A stretch of 32,524 nucleotides of DNA from Frankiaceae bacterium (lineage in GTDB: Bacteria; Actinomycetota; Actinomycetes; JAFAQI01), in contig JAFAZI010000075.1 in NCBI GenBank assembly GCA_019239875.1, positions 1 to 32,524 on the forward strand, written 5' to 3'. The notes beneath the pieces were generated by a model. That model was not told where the DNA came from and ran no database searches. It worked only from the letters and a program-made list of their open reading frames with translations. How positions within the stretch are numbered: the stretch's first letter is position 1; each line of letters starts with the position of its first letter. This document shows positions 8,880 through 17,800 of the stretch, in pieces. Both the position numbers and the translations under genes were made by a program.

Positions 8880-9521
8880 TCAGCGCAAGCGTCGATCTCG
8901 AGCGTGCAGGGCGGCTTGGGTGCGGTCGCTCAGCTGAAGCTTGTCGAGGATTCGGGAGACGTAGTTCTGCACCGTCTTGAGCGAGAGGTCGAGTGTCCGG
9001 GCGATCTGGGCATTGCTCGCACCGTCGGCGAGCAGCGCGAGGACGTCCCGTTCTCGGCTGGTGAGGTCGTCGCCGAAATCCGTCGGCGCGATGGGCGAGC
9101 CGGTGGTCGACATCGCGAGCACCTGTGTCGCCACCCCGGCGCCGAAGACCGCCCCACCGGCCGCTACGGTCCGAATCGCGGCCGCGATCTCCTCACCGGG
9201 TGCGCCCTTCAGCACGTAGCCACGCGCACCCGAGCGCAGTGCCGCGACCACGGTGTCGTCGTCATCCACCATCGTCACGACCAGGATCGCCGGTGGATCG
9301 GCGAGCTTGCCGATGCGAGCGGTTGCCTCGACCCCGGACATGGTGGGGAGGTTCAGGTCCATGAGAACGACGTCGGTCGCCACCCGCGCCACGAGGTCGA
9401 CGACCTCCGGCCCGTCGGCCGCGCTGCCGACCAACTCCATGTCTGGCATCGACGACACGAGGGAGACCAGTCCGTCACGAAACAGCGGGTGATCATCGAC
9501 CACCACGACTCGAGTGGTCAT
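8880..9521 (-). CDS. NarL/FixJ-type response regulator
   Basis: A 213-residue two-component transcription regulator. The receiver domain starts VVVVDDHPLFRDGL (acidic pair Asp9-Asp10), carries the phospho-acceptor Asp55 in VVLMDLNLPTMSG, and has GYVLKGAP containing the conserved Lys at about residue 105. The C-terminal LuxR helix-turn-helix reads LTSRERDVLALLADGASN followed by AQIARTLDLSLKTVQNYVSR. The start overlaps the stop of the histidine kinase by four bases (9518-9521), so the pair is almost certainly a cognate two-component system. Target genes cannot be assigned from this window. Confidence 0.94.
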   Translation of the reverse strand: MTTRVVVVDDHPLFRDGLVSLVSSMPDMELVGSAADGPEVVDLVARVATDVVLMDLNLPTMSGVEATARIGKLADPPAILVVTMVDDDDTVVAALRSGARGYVLKGAPGEEIAAAIRTVAAGGAVFGAGVATQVLAMSTTGSPIAPTDFGDDLTSRERDVLALLADGASNAQIARTLDLSLKTVQNYVSRILDKLQLSDRTQAALHARDRRLR

Positions 9522-11566
9522 GTGTAGCTCGCCGCATGGGACGCGGGCTCCTGGTGCGGGACCTCGGGGAGAGGAAGGTGCGCCCGCACCGTCGTGCCTC
9601 GACCGCTCGCACTCGGCATCAGTTCGAAGACGCCCCGAAGCTCTTCCGTTCGCTCGCGCATCGTCTGCAAGCCATGTCCGCCATGATGTACGCCGGCGGG
9701 ACCGACACCATCATCCGCGACCACGATCTGAAGCGCGCCTCCCCGCCGAGCGAGCGTCACGCGACAGCACGTGGCGTCCGCGTGCTTGACGACGTTGGTG
9801 ACGGCTTCGGTCACGATCCGAAACGCGGCCACCTCGACGGCGGCGGGCAGCGGTGGCAGGTCGTCGCTGCGCAGTTCCACGGCGGTACGACCGGCTGCGC
9901 TGATCCGGGTAGTGGCCTCCTGCAGCACCCCGACGAGGCCGAGCTCGTCGAGTGCCGGCGGCCGGAGACCCTCCACCAAGCGCCGGACTTCGAGCATCGT
10001 GCCTCGTAGCTCCTGCCGCAGCTCGTCGATCTCGGCAACTGCTTCCGAGTCCTGGCGGATCCGGCCGGCGACCACCTCCAGCCGGAGGAGATGCGCGGCC
10101 AGTGCTGGCCCGAGACCGTCATGGAGGTCGCGTCGGAGCCGCCGCCGCTCCTCCTCCCTGGTGAGAACCAGACGCTCCCGAGCCCGATGCAGGTCCAGAG
10201 TGAGGCGGTGGGCGTGCAAAACGCCGCCGAGGTGGCCAGCGATGTTGTCCAGCAGCCGGCGGTCTCGTTCCCGCAGTAGCTGCGACGGAGGCCGGTACGA
10301 CAGCTGCCCGACGGTCTCCCCGTACGCCGACAGCCGGCGCGTCACGACGTCAGGCGCGGAAGCGGCCGGCGCTCCGGCGAGGACATCGCCGCCGGCGTCG
10401 GTGATGACGACGTCAAGCAGTCCCAGACCCTCGAGCTCGCTTGCCACGTCGCGGAGCAGCCGGCGCACGTCGATCGTGTCCTCCACGCGCTGCCCGAGGC
10501 CGGCGAGCACCTCGTACGGCTGGTCCCACCGGCCGAACGTGAGCCGGTTGACCCACCGTTGCAGAGTGTCGCGGAGCGGCACGACGCAGACCGCGACCAC
10601 GCCGCCTGCGACCCAGGGCAACCAGTCCGTCTGGCGTCCGACGTGCAGCCCGGCTGCGAGTCCGATGACGAGGGCGCCGTACACCGCAGCGACGACGATC
10701 GACAGTGTGGCCCACAGCAGGGTGCGGTTGGCGGCGGTGCGCAGGTCGTAAAGCCCTCGGCCGAGCACCGCGAACCCGATCGCGAACGGCGTAGGGAGCG
10801 CGGCAGCGGCGAAGATCCAGCCCCCCGTGTCGGACACGAGCGAGATCGGCGCCGCCAACACGGTGAGGGCGAGTGCGGCGGCCACCATGCCGATCTGCTG
10901 TCGCAGGTGGGCATCACCCCGTCGCCAGCGACCGGCGAGGTGAACGACGGCCGCCACGGTCAACGCAGCCGCGAGCGGGATGTGGCAGAGGAAGCCTAAC
11001 GGGCTGACCACCCGGCCAGCGGCAGCCGGCAGGACCGGGTTGCGCCACTCGCCGAAGCCGCGGAGATCGGCTTGCGGGTCGGTCAACGGATCGACGACGC
11101 TGCCGACGATCAGGATGACGAGCAGGGTGCGCATGTGACGCCACCGGCGGCCGGTCGGCCCACCATCTGGAAAGTACAGGGGGAGGCCAGGCGTCAGTGC
11201 ACACGCGCCAAGCGACCGCACGGTCGCTCCGGCGACCGCCAGCGCCGACGCGCCGTGAACAGTGCCGGGTGCGATGACGATGCCGCGGTACGCAAGGTCG
11301 ACACCGGCACCACCGATCGATGTCATCGCGCTGCCGCCGAGCATCAGCCAGCCCACGGCGTTGCGAGGTCGCGCGGCGACGATCACCGCTCCGACCACCG
11401 CGAACGCGATCGGAACCGCAGCGTTGAGCACCTGGTTCCGGATCGCGTGGTGCTCGTCGATCGCTAGCCCCACACTCAGTGCATTCGCGGCGAGCGCGAC
11501 GGCGGCGACGGCCACCACTGTGACCGTCGTCGTCCGTCGCCCCCGTGCTGGTTCCACTGCGGACAT
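9518..11566 (-). CDS. Membrane sensor histidine kinase (NarL-partner type)
   Basis: A 682-residue sensor kinase. Residues 1-330 hold about eight hydrophobic segments and form the membrane sensor; residues 350-460 resemble a GAF-like linker. The HisKA_3 dimerisation helix has the phospho-acceptor His482 in RRLRRDLHDGLGPALAAHLL. The ATP-binding domain shows the N-box TEAVTNVVKHA (about 587-597), the G1 box ADDGVG (about 617-622) and GHGLQTMRER (about 630-639). No recognised ligand-binding domain is visible, so the stimulus is unknown. The gene is 22 bp downstream of the secreted allene-oxide-cyclase-like protein and overlaps its response regulator. Confidence 0.93.
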   Translation of the reverse strand: MSAVEPARGRRTTTVTVVAVAAVALAANALSVGLAIDEHHAIRNQVLNAAVPIAFAVVGAVIVAARPRNAVGWLMLGGSAMTSIGGAGVDLAYRGIVIAPGTVHGASALAVAGATVRSLGACALTPGLPLYFPDGGPTGRRWRHMRTLLVILIVGSVVDPLTDPQADLRGFGEWRNPVLPAAAGRVVSPLGFLCHIPLAAALTVAAVVHLAGRWRRGDAHLRQQIGMVAAALALTVLAAPISLVSDTGGWIFAAAALPTPFAIGFAVLGRGLYDLRTAANRTLLWATLSIVVAAVYGALVIGLAAGLHVGRQTDWLPWVAGGVVAVCVVPLRDTLQRWVNRLTFGRWDQPYEVLAGLGQRVEDTIDVRRLLRDVASELEGLGLLDVVITDAGGDVLAGAPAASAPDVVTRRLSAYGETVGQLSYRPPSQLLRERDRRLLDNIAGHLGGVLHAHRLTLDLHRARERLVLTREEERRRLRRDLHDGLGPALAAHLLRLEVVAGRIRQDSEAVAEIDELRQELRGTMLEVRRLVEGLRPPALDELGLVGVLQEATTRISAAGRTAVELRSDDLPPLPAAVEVAAFRIVTEAVTNVVKHADATCCRVTLARRGGALQIVVADDGVGPAGVHHGGHGLQTMRERTEELRGVFELMPSASGRGTTVRAHLPLPEVPHQEPASHAASYT

Positions 11567-11587
11567 AGTGCCTGGTCTCGTGCGCGC

Positions 11588-12034
11588 TTACGAGTGGTAG
11601 GAGATGGTGATCTTGACTCGGCCTTGGCTCGCGCCAGGAGCGACCGAGAGACTGCCGGACACGCCCTGGTAGGTCCTGGTCCCACCTGTGATCCGGCCGG
11701 TGCCCGTCCCGGTGTTGACATCGATCGTCGCTCGCCCTCGGAGCATGCCGTCGCTTCGTGCCATCGCCACGTCGCACTTCGCCGTGTGGCTCGCGGGGTC
11801 GACCTGGCAGCTGGTGACGTCGTACCCGACCGTCTGTCCGTGGGAGACGTCGCGGTCGGTCGCGACGTCGACCCCCTTGATGATGGTGTCGCGGAGCTGT
11901 ACCGAGGTCAGCCGAATCGTGTGATGAGCGCGTTCCGGCGTTGCGGTCGCGATACCGAGGGTGCCGGTGACGGCGGCAATGACGCCGGCACCGGCGATCA
12001 GGCCGAGGCGTCGAGAGGTGGTGGTGGTGAACAT
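11588..12034 (-). CDS. Secreted allene-oxide-cyclase-barrel-like protein
   Basis: A 148-residue exported protein. Residues 1-32 form a signal peptide (SRRLGLIAGAGVIAAVTGTL, cleavage near ATA-TP). The mature part ends with TGTGRITGGTRTYQGVSG and GSLSVAPGASQGRVKITI, the repeated Gly-rich strand pattern of the allene oxide cyclase/dirigent-like beta-barrel family found in actinobacterial secreted proteins. Two cysteines (SCQVD and KCDVA) could form a disulfide. The bacterial family has no firmly known function and should not be read as a real cyclase. The start has a near-perfect AAGGAG six bases upstream, part of which lies in a hairpin. It lies directly upstream of the histidine kinase and may be in its operon. 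Confidence 0.72.
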   Translation of the reverse strand: MFTTTTSRRLGLIAGAGVIAAVTGTLGIATATPERAHHTIRLTSVQLRDTIIKGVDVATDRDVSHGQTVGYDVTSCQVDPASHTAKCDVAMARSDGMLRGRATIDVNTGTGTGRITGGTRTYQGVSGSLSVAPGASQGRVKITISYHS

Positions 12035-12040
12035 TGATCA

Positions 12041-12070
12041 CTCCTTGCTGGTTGGTTGGACGCCAGCAAG
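12041..12070 (-). promoter_or_regulatory. Leader hairpin overlapping the ribosome binding site
   Basis: An 8-bp perfect inverted repeat (CTTGCTGG at 12044-12051 and CCAGCAAG at 12063-12070) with an 11-base loop lies in the untranslated leader of the secreted barrel protein. Read on the reverse strand, the second arm runs straight into the Shine-Dalgarno sequence AAGGAG, so folding would partly mask it. The structure is seen in the sequence; a role in translational control is inferred. Confidence 0.4.
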
Positions 12071-12155
12071 ATTGCGCGACCTGCTTTCCCACGCGATAGA
12101 GCACGCGTTCCCGATCCGGTTGGGAAGTTCTCTCAAGATCGGTTACAGGCGCCGG

Positions 12156-13016
12156 CTACTCCGTGCGGGAGAAGCCACGGACCGCGAGAACGATGAACAG
12201 CACGGTGAAGAACGAGACCACCGCTAGGTCGGTGCTGTTCGACAGCCGATGACCGAAGATCGTGATCGCGGCGGGAAATCGCGCGATGGCCGCCGGCGGC
12301 ATGTGCTGGGCGTCGAAGATGACGTCCCGCAACGGTGCAATCACGTAGGTCAGCGGATCCAGCCTCGTCAGGACGGTCAGCCACGACGGCAGGTTGCCCA
12401 GCGGGAACATGAGACCGGCGAGGAAGAGCATCGGAAGCAGGGCGACCTGCATCACGATCTGGAAGCCCTCGATCCGGCGAAGTCGGCTCCCGACGAAGAC
12501 ACCGAAGGCGGTGAGCGCAACCGCCATGAGCGCCGCGATCGCGACCACCTCGACGACCGCGACGACGGTCAGCCGGATGTCGATCAGCGGTGCGAGGGCG
12601 AGCATCAGGCAACCCTGGAGGGTCGCGATCGTCGCGCCACCTGCGATCTTTCCCCAGACGATCGCGGAGCGCTGGACCGGCGCGACGAGCATCTCGCGAA
12701 GGAAGCCGAACTCGCGGTCCCAGACGATGGAGATGGCACTGAAGATCGCCGTCGAGACCACGCTCATCCCGATCACGCCCGGGAACATGAACTTCTTGAA
12801 GTCGAACCCGCCATTGATGCCGATCAGGTCGTTCAACCCGAACCCGAAGACCAGCAGAAAGAGCAGCGGCTGCACCAGGCCCGTGAGGATCCGCGTCTTC
12901 GTCCTTCGATACCGCAGCAGCTCACGGTGCCACACTGCCGCGGCCACCCGAAGCTGGTCGCCGTAGGTCCCGACCTCGTCGGCCATCGGCGCGACGGTGG
13001 GGTTCATCGTGGTCAT
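12156..13016 (-). CDS. ABC-2 type transporter permease (DrrB-like)
   Basis: A 286-residue inner-membrane permease. After a hydrophilic N-terminus, AAVWHRELLRYRRTKTRIL leads into six predicted membrane segments, including VQPLLFLLVFGFGL, GMSVVSTAIFSAISIVWD and a C-terminal FFTVLFIVLAVRGF. WDREFGFLREMLVAP is the typical ABC-2 cytoplasmic loop contacting the ATPase. Its ATG overlaps the stop of the ATPase gene as TGATG, so the two subunits are translationally coupled. DrrAB-like exporters move lipids or hydrophobic drugs outwards; the cargo here is unknown. Confidence 0.9.
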   Translation of the reverse strand: MTTMNPTVAPMADEVGTYGDQLRVAAAVWHRELLRYRRTKTRILTGLVQPLLFLLVFGFGLNDLIGINGGFDFKKFMFPGVIGMSVVSTAIFSAISIVWDREFGFLREMLVAPVQRSAIVWGKIAGGATIATLQGCLMLALAPLIDIRLTVVAVVEVVAIAALMAVALTAFGVFVGSRLRRIEGFQIVMQVALLPMLFLAGLMFPLGNLPSWLTVLTRLDPLTYVIAPLRDVIFDAQHMPPAAIARFPAAITIFGHRLSNSTDLAVVSFFTVLFIVLAVRGFSRTE

Positions 13017-14023
13017 CAGCGTCGCCGGACCCATGCCCGCCCGATCTCGCTGTGCGCCTCTGCCGCCGGTTCCCGGATCTGTCGGCCGGTGTAGTGCAGG
13101 AAGACGTCGTCGAGCGAGCACCGATGGATCTGGACGAACTCGACGCCGCCGCCGATCGCCTCGACCGCTCTGCCGACCTCCGCGTCGGGGTTGGTCGTCT
13201 CGATCAGGATGCCCGCTGCCCCGAGTGTCGCGTGGTACCCGGCGGCTTGCAGCGCGTCGAGTGCAGCCGCGTCGTTGCGGGTCCGGAGCGTGATCGTGTC
13301 GGCGGTGATCGACGTCTTGAGCTCGCCAGGGGTACCGATCGCGGCGATCCGCCCGTGGTCGATGATCGCGATCCGGTCGGCGATCTCGGCCTCGTGCATG
13401 TGATGGGTCGTGAACAGCACCGTCAGGTTGGCGGCCGCCCGCATCGCGAGTAGCTCCTGCCAGATCAGTGTGCGCGTTTGTGGGTCCAGCCCCACAGTCG
13501 GTTCGTCGAGGAAGAGGAGCTCGGGGGAATGCAGCATCCCGCGCGCGATCTCGAGCCGGCGGGCCATTCCTCCGGAGAACGTGGCGACCAGGTCGTTGCG
13601 ACGATCTTCGAGGCCCACGAGCTCGAGGACGTGGTCGATCCGTTGCGCGCGGATGCGTCTGGGCATGTGGTACATCACGGCATGCAGGTGCAGGTTCTCC
13701 TGAGCCGTCAGTTGCTCGTCGAGCGTCGGCTGTTGGAACACCAACCCGATCCGCCGTCGAATCGCGTGCGGTTGGGTCGCCACGTCGAAGCCCGCGACAG
13801 TGGCGCGGCCGCCGGTCGAGCCGGCGAGAGTGCACAGGATGTTGATCGTCGTCGACTTTCCGGCGCCGTTCGGTCCCAGTAGCGCGAAGACCTCCCCGGC
13901 GGCAACTGAGAACGAGAGGTCGTCGACGGCGACGACGTCGCCGTAGGACTTGCGAAGCCTCGAGACCTCGATCGCAGTTCGGACGGTGACCCGGCCACGC
14001 GGCGGCGACGCCTCGCGTGCCAT
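13016..14023 (-). CDS. ABC transporter ATP-binding protein (DrrA-like)
   Basis: A 335-residue ATPase subunit partnering the downstream permease. Walker A is GPNGAGKST, the Q-loop is GLVFQQPTLDEQLT, the signature is FSGGMARRLEIARGM (a Phe replaces the usual Leu before SGG), Walker B is LLFLDEPTVGLDP and the H-loop is FTTHHMHEAE. The extra C-terminal domain of about 90 residues is typical of DrrA-type ATPases. The start is uncertain: ATGs at 14023, 14065 and 14092 are all in frame; I use 14023 because the residues before it are low in complexity. It is the first gene of the exporter pair. Confidence 0.9.
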   Translation of the reverse strand: MAREASPPRGRVTVRTAIEVSRLRKSYGDVVAVDDLSFSVAAGEVFALLGPNGAGKSTTINILCTLAGSTGGRATVAGFDVATQPHAIRRRIGLVFQQPTLDEQLTAQENLHLHAVMYHMPRRIRAQRIDHVLELVGLEDRRNDLVATFSGGMARRLEIARGMLHSPELLFLDEPTVGLDPQTRTLIWQELLAMRAAANLTVLFTTHHMHEAEIADRIAIIDHGRIAAIGTPGELKTSITADTITLRTRNDAAALDALQAAGYHATLGAAGILIETTNPDAEVGRAVEAIGGGVEFVQIHRCSLDDVFLHYTGRQIREPAAEAHSEIGRAWVRRR

Positions 14024-14136
14024 CACCCCCACGTCGTCCCCTCCGCCGCCGCTCGGACCCCACATTGTTAGCTCGCGGTCAGCGTGGCACATGTCGCGGA
14101 GCGGCGTTTGGCGGTCGCGTTATCTGCTGAGTCGCC

Positions 14137-14754
14137 TCAGTTGAGGGTGGTGGACGCCGCTGCGCTGACCAGCACGAAGCTCCGCCCTCCGGTCGGGGGT
14201 GCGCCGGAGCTGTCGGCCGGTGCTTGGTTGAGCGAGTCGAGCTGATAGCCGAGCACGCCGACGACGTCGTACTGCCCGGCCGGCAGCGGAGTCGTTGCAT
14301 TGGGCGGACCGCAGGTGACGAGTCGGATCGACGTCGGCACGGCTTGCGCGGGCTTGCTGCCGGCCCCGGCGAGCTGCAGCGGGATGCTCGGGCGGGGTCG
14401 GCCGACCGCCCGCCCGACCACGACACCGTCGCGCGCCAAGAGGACCGCAGACGTCGCGGGAGTGGTGATCATTCGCGGCAAGGGTGACGTCGACAACACC
14501 GTTGCGGTGACGGGCAACACCTCGCCGCCCGACGCGGCCGCGGGAACCGTGATGGTCAGGTGCGCGGCGCGCGCGAGCGGCCCGGTGGACGTCGGCACCG
14601 CGCCGCAGTCCGAGTGGGCGGGACTGCTGCTCTCACCATTGATCGAGATCGGCGCCTGATCGCGCCGCGCCGACCCGCTGCCGCCGGCACACGCCACGAG
14701 GGTCGTCGCCGCCACCAGCAGAGTGCCGCCGCCGGCAAGCCGCCTCACGAACAT
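14137..14754 (-). CDS. Putative lipoprotein of unknown function
   Basis: A 205-residue protein with a lipoprotein signal peptide: VRRLAGGGTLLVAATTLVAC with the lipobox cysteine at about residue 22, followed by a Gly/Ser-rich linker. The mature part has two further cysteines and a mostly beta-strand pattern; I recognise no domain. A strong GGGAGGAA lies about seven bases before the ATG. The gene is divergent from the large Asp-box protein, with 96 bp between the starts, so the two may share regulation. It would be anchored to the outer face of the membrane. Confidence 0.65.
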   Translation of the reverse strand: MFVRRLAGGGTLLVAATTLVACAGGSGSARRDQAPISINGESSSPAHSDCGAVPTSTGPLARAAHLTITVPAAASGGEVLPVTATVLSTSPLPRMITTPATSAVLLARDGVVVGRAVGRPRPSIPLQLAGAGSKPAQAVPTSIRLVTCGPPNATTPLPAGQYDVVGVLGYQLDSLNQAPADSSGAPPTGGRSFVLVSAAASTTLN

Positions 14755-14850
14755 TCCAAATTCCTCCCGCGAAACCCTTGCGTAATTGTCCTCAGCAGAG
14801 CAATCTGCGAGGCGGTAACGACCCCCATCCCTACGTTTGGGAGTTTTTTG

Positions 14851-17800
14851 ATGCCCTTCGCACCGTCACGGATCCTCGCTTCCCTCGCAGCAACAGCGGC
14901 ACTGATCGGATTCGTCGCGGTGGGTTCGCCCGCGGCGCACGCCGCGCCGAGGGGGCATTCCTCGACCGGCGACGACACTCCGGTCCAGCTCACGCCGAAG
15001 GGTGAGGAGGACGGACCAGGGGAGGACGCCGAGGGCCGCGAGAAGCTGCGCGACGCCTACTACTGGAGTCCGCTGCTGACCAACAAGCGCACCGCTATCG
15101 GCACCCCGCATCAGCCGAGCACGAAGGGCACGCCGGGCTCGGCCAGCCTCGCGACCGTCGGGCGCCACTGGAACGGCGGGAGCCCAGACCCGATCGTGCA
15201 GGTCGGGCGCACCTCGAACACATTCGAAGCTGTGTCGGGGCGGATCGGTGCGCTAGCGATCCGGCAGGACGGGACGATCATCCTTGGCGCAGCAGCGGGC
15301 GGCGTCTGGACCTATGACAGCGGGTCCGGCACGTGGACGCAGCGGCTGCCGAACTCGGACACCCAGACCGTCGGTGCGCTTGCCGTCGCTCCCAACAACG
15401 ACAACGTCGTCTACATGGGTTCGGGTGAAGGCACCCTCTCCGGTGATGGCGTGTACGGCGACGGCATCTACCGCTCGACCGACGGTGGCGTCACCTGGAA
15501 GCACGTGTCGCACCTGTTCGCCGGGCAGTCGGTCTCGGCTCTCGCCGTGGACCCCACGGACTGGCGGCACCTCTACGCATCGACGGTTCGGGGGCGTGCC
15601 GGCAACCACCGCACCTCCGCGCCGACGAACGCGCCGTACGGCGTGTACGAGTCGCTCGACGCCGGTGTGACTTGGGCGCTTCAGAAGGGCACCAAGAACG
15701 AGCTGCACGGTGCCACGGACGTCGTGGTCGACCCGCAGAACGCGAACCACGTCTTTGCCTCCTTCTGGGGTGACGCGATCTACGAGTCGACCAACGGCGG
15801 CGGCAGCTGGCACAGCGCGATGGGCGACCTCCCGACTGGAGACTTCCTCGAGGCCGGTACCCGGTTCTCCCTCGGCATCTCGCACCCTGCGGGGTCGGTG
15901 TCGCCGACCCTGTACACCGGGTTCGACTACTTCGACAACGGCGGCGACTACCACGAGGCGCAGGTCTACAAGAGCGTTGACAACGGTGCTCACTGGATCG
16001 CCACCGGGACCGGCTCCGGCGTCAACTCGATCGCCGGCTACTGCGGCACCCAGTGCTTCTACGACAACGTCGTGAAGCCTGATCCCAAGGACCCCAACAC
16101 TGTCTACGTCCTCGGCTCGTACGGGTACGACCTGAGCCCGCAGTCGGGCGGCATCTATCGCTCGACGGACGGTGGCGCGACCTGGAAGAGCCTCGGGTAC
16201 GACCTGCACCCCGACTACCACGCGATCGCATTCGACCCCAGCGACAGCTCACACATTGCGATCGGCAACGACGGTGGGGTCTGGCAGTCCCACACGGGCG
16301 GTGGTCGCAACAACCCCGGTGACCAGCTCGCGGACTCCGACTGGGAGGACCTGAACGGGCAGGTGGACCCCAACACCGCAGCACTGATCCACTCGACCGG
16401 GCTGGTCATCACCCAGTTCACCTCGATGGCGACGGTGCCGCTCGTCCCCGGCCAGTACTGGGGCGGCACTCAGGACAACGGGACGCTTCGCAAGTCGTTG
16501 TCCAACAGCCGTTGGTTCGACCAGGCCGGCGGTGACGGCGGATACGCGATCGTCGACCAGACAACGCCGAACGATCTCAATCCCTCCGTGCCCGCCTACG
16601 TGTTCGGCACCTACTTCGACATCTCTCCGTACCGCTACGACCCGTCCGAGGCCAACACGTTCTTCGGCAACGAGCGCATCGACGGCGGCATCCACATGAG
16701 CGACCGCGCTGAGTTCTACGTTCCGTGGGTCGAGAACCGCGGCCACACCAACCAGATGTTCCTCGGCACGTATCGGATGTACCGCACCAACAACGCCGAG
16801 ACGGCGAACGCTGCCGACGTGACGTGGCACCCGATCAGCCCCGATCTCACGACCGGGTGCACCGGCGCGGCACCTAACGGCGCGCGTGGCTGCTTGATCT
16901 CGGCGATCGGCGTCGCTGATGGCGGCGACGGCGTGTATGCCGGAACCGACGACGGCCTGGTGCAGGTGGCGCCCCATGCCGTCTCCGCCGGTTCACCGAC
17001 CTGGCACCACCGCGGCGCCGGCGTCCTCCCGAGGCGTCCGGTCGACGAGTTCGCCGTTGACCGTTCCAACTGGAAGGTCGCGTACGTCGCGTTCGGCGGA
17101 TTCAACGCGACCACCCCGAACCGCCCCGGGCACATCTTCGCCACGGACGACGGTGGCTTGACCTGGCGGAACATCACGAACGGTCTGCCGGACGTGCCGG
17201 CCGACACGATCAAGCTCGATCCGTCCGACCCCAACACGCTGTACGTCGGGACCGAGGTCGGCCCGTTCGTCACCCACGACGGTGGCGCTACGTGGAACGC
17301 CTTCGGGACCGGCATGCCGAAGGTGCCGGTGTGGCAGCTCGACTACGACTCACGGAACGCCGTGCTCGCGGCCGGCACCCATGGGCGCGGTGCGTACACG
17401 ATGTCCACCGGCGTCCACAGCCCAGCGCTGGTGGTCTCGAAGAGTGACACCGGCACGCCAGTCGGTCCAGGCAGTCTCGTGACGTATGCGATCACCGTCC
17501 GCAACATCGGCAACGCGGGTGCGCACAATGTGAGCATCGTCGACCGGACGCCCGCCCACACCCGTGGGGTCGCAGCCCGTAACGGCGGGTACTTCACGCA
17601 GAACGGGCGCGTGGAGTGGGACGGGAAGAACATCCCGCCCGGCGGCAGCACCACGGTTCACTTCGCGGTCCGAATCGATCACGACCTTCCCTCGTCGGTG
17701 ACGACGATCACCAACCAGGGTGTGGTTGTGACTGCGGACGGACTGGCGACGGTCACCGGCAGTTCCCACGACACAGCGATCGCGGCGCCGAATGCCGTCC

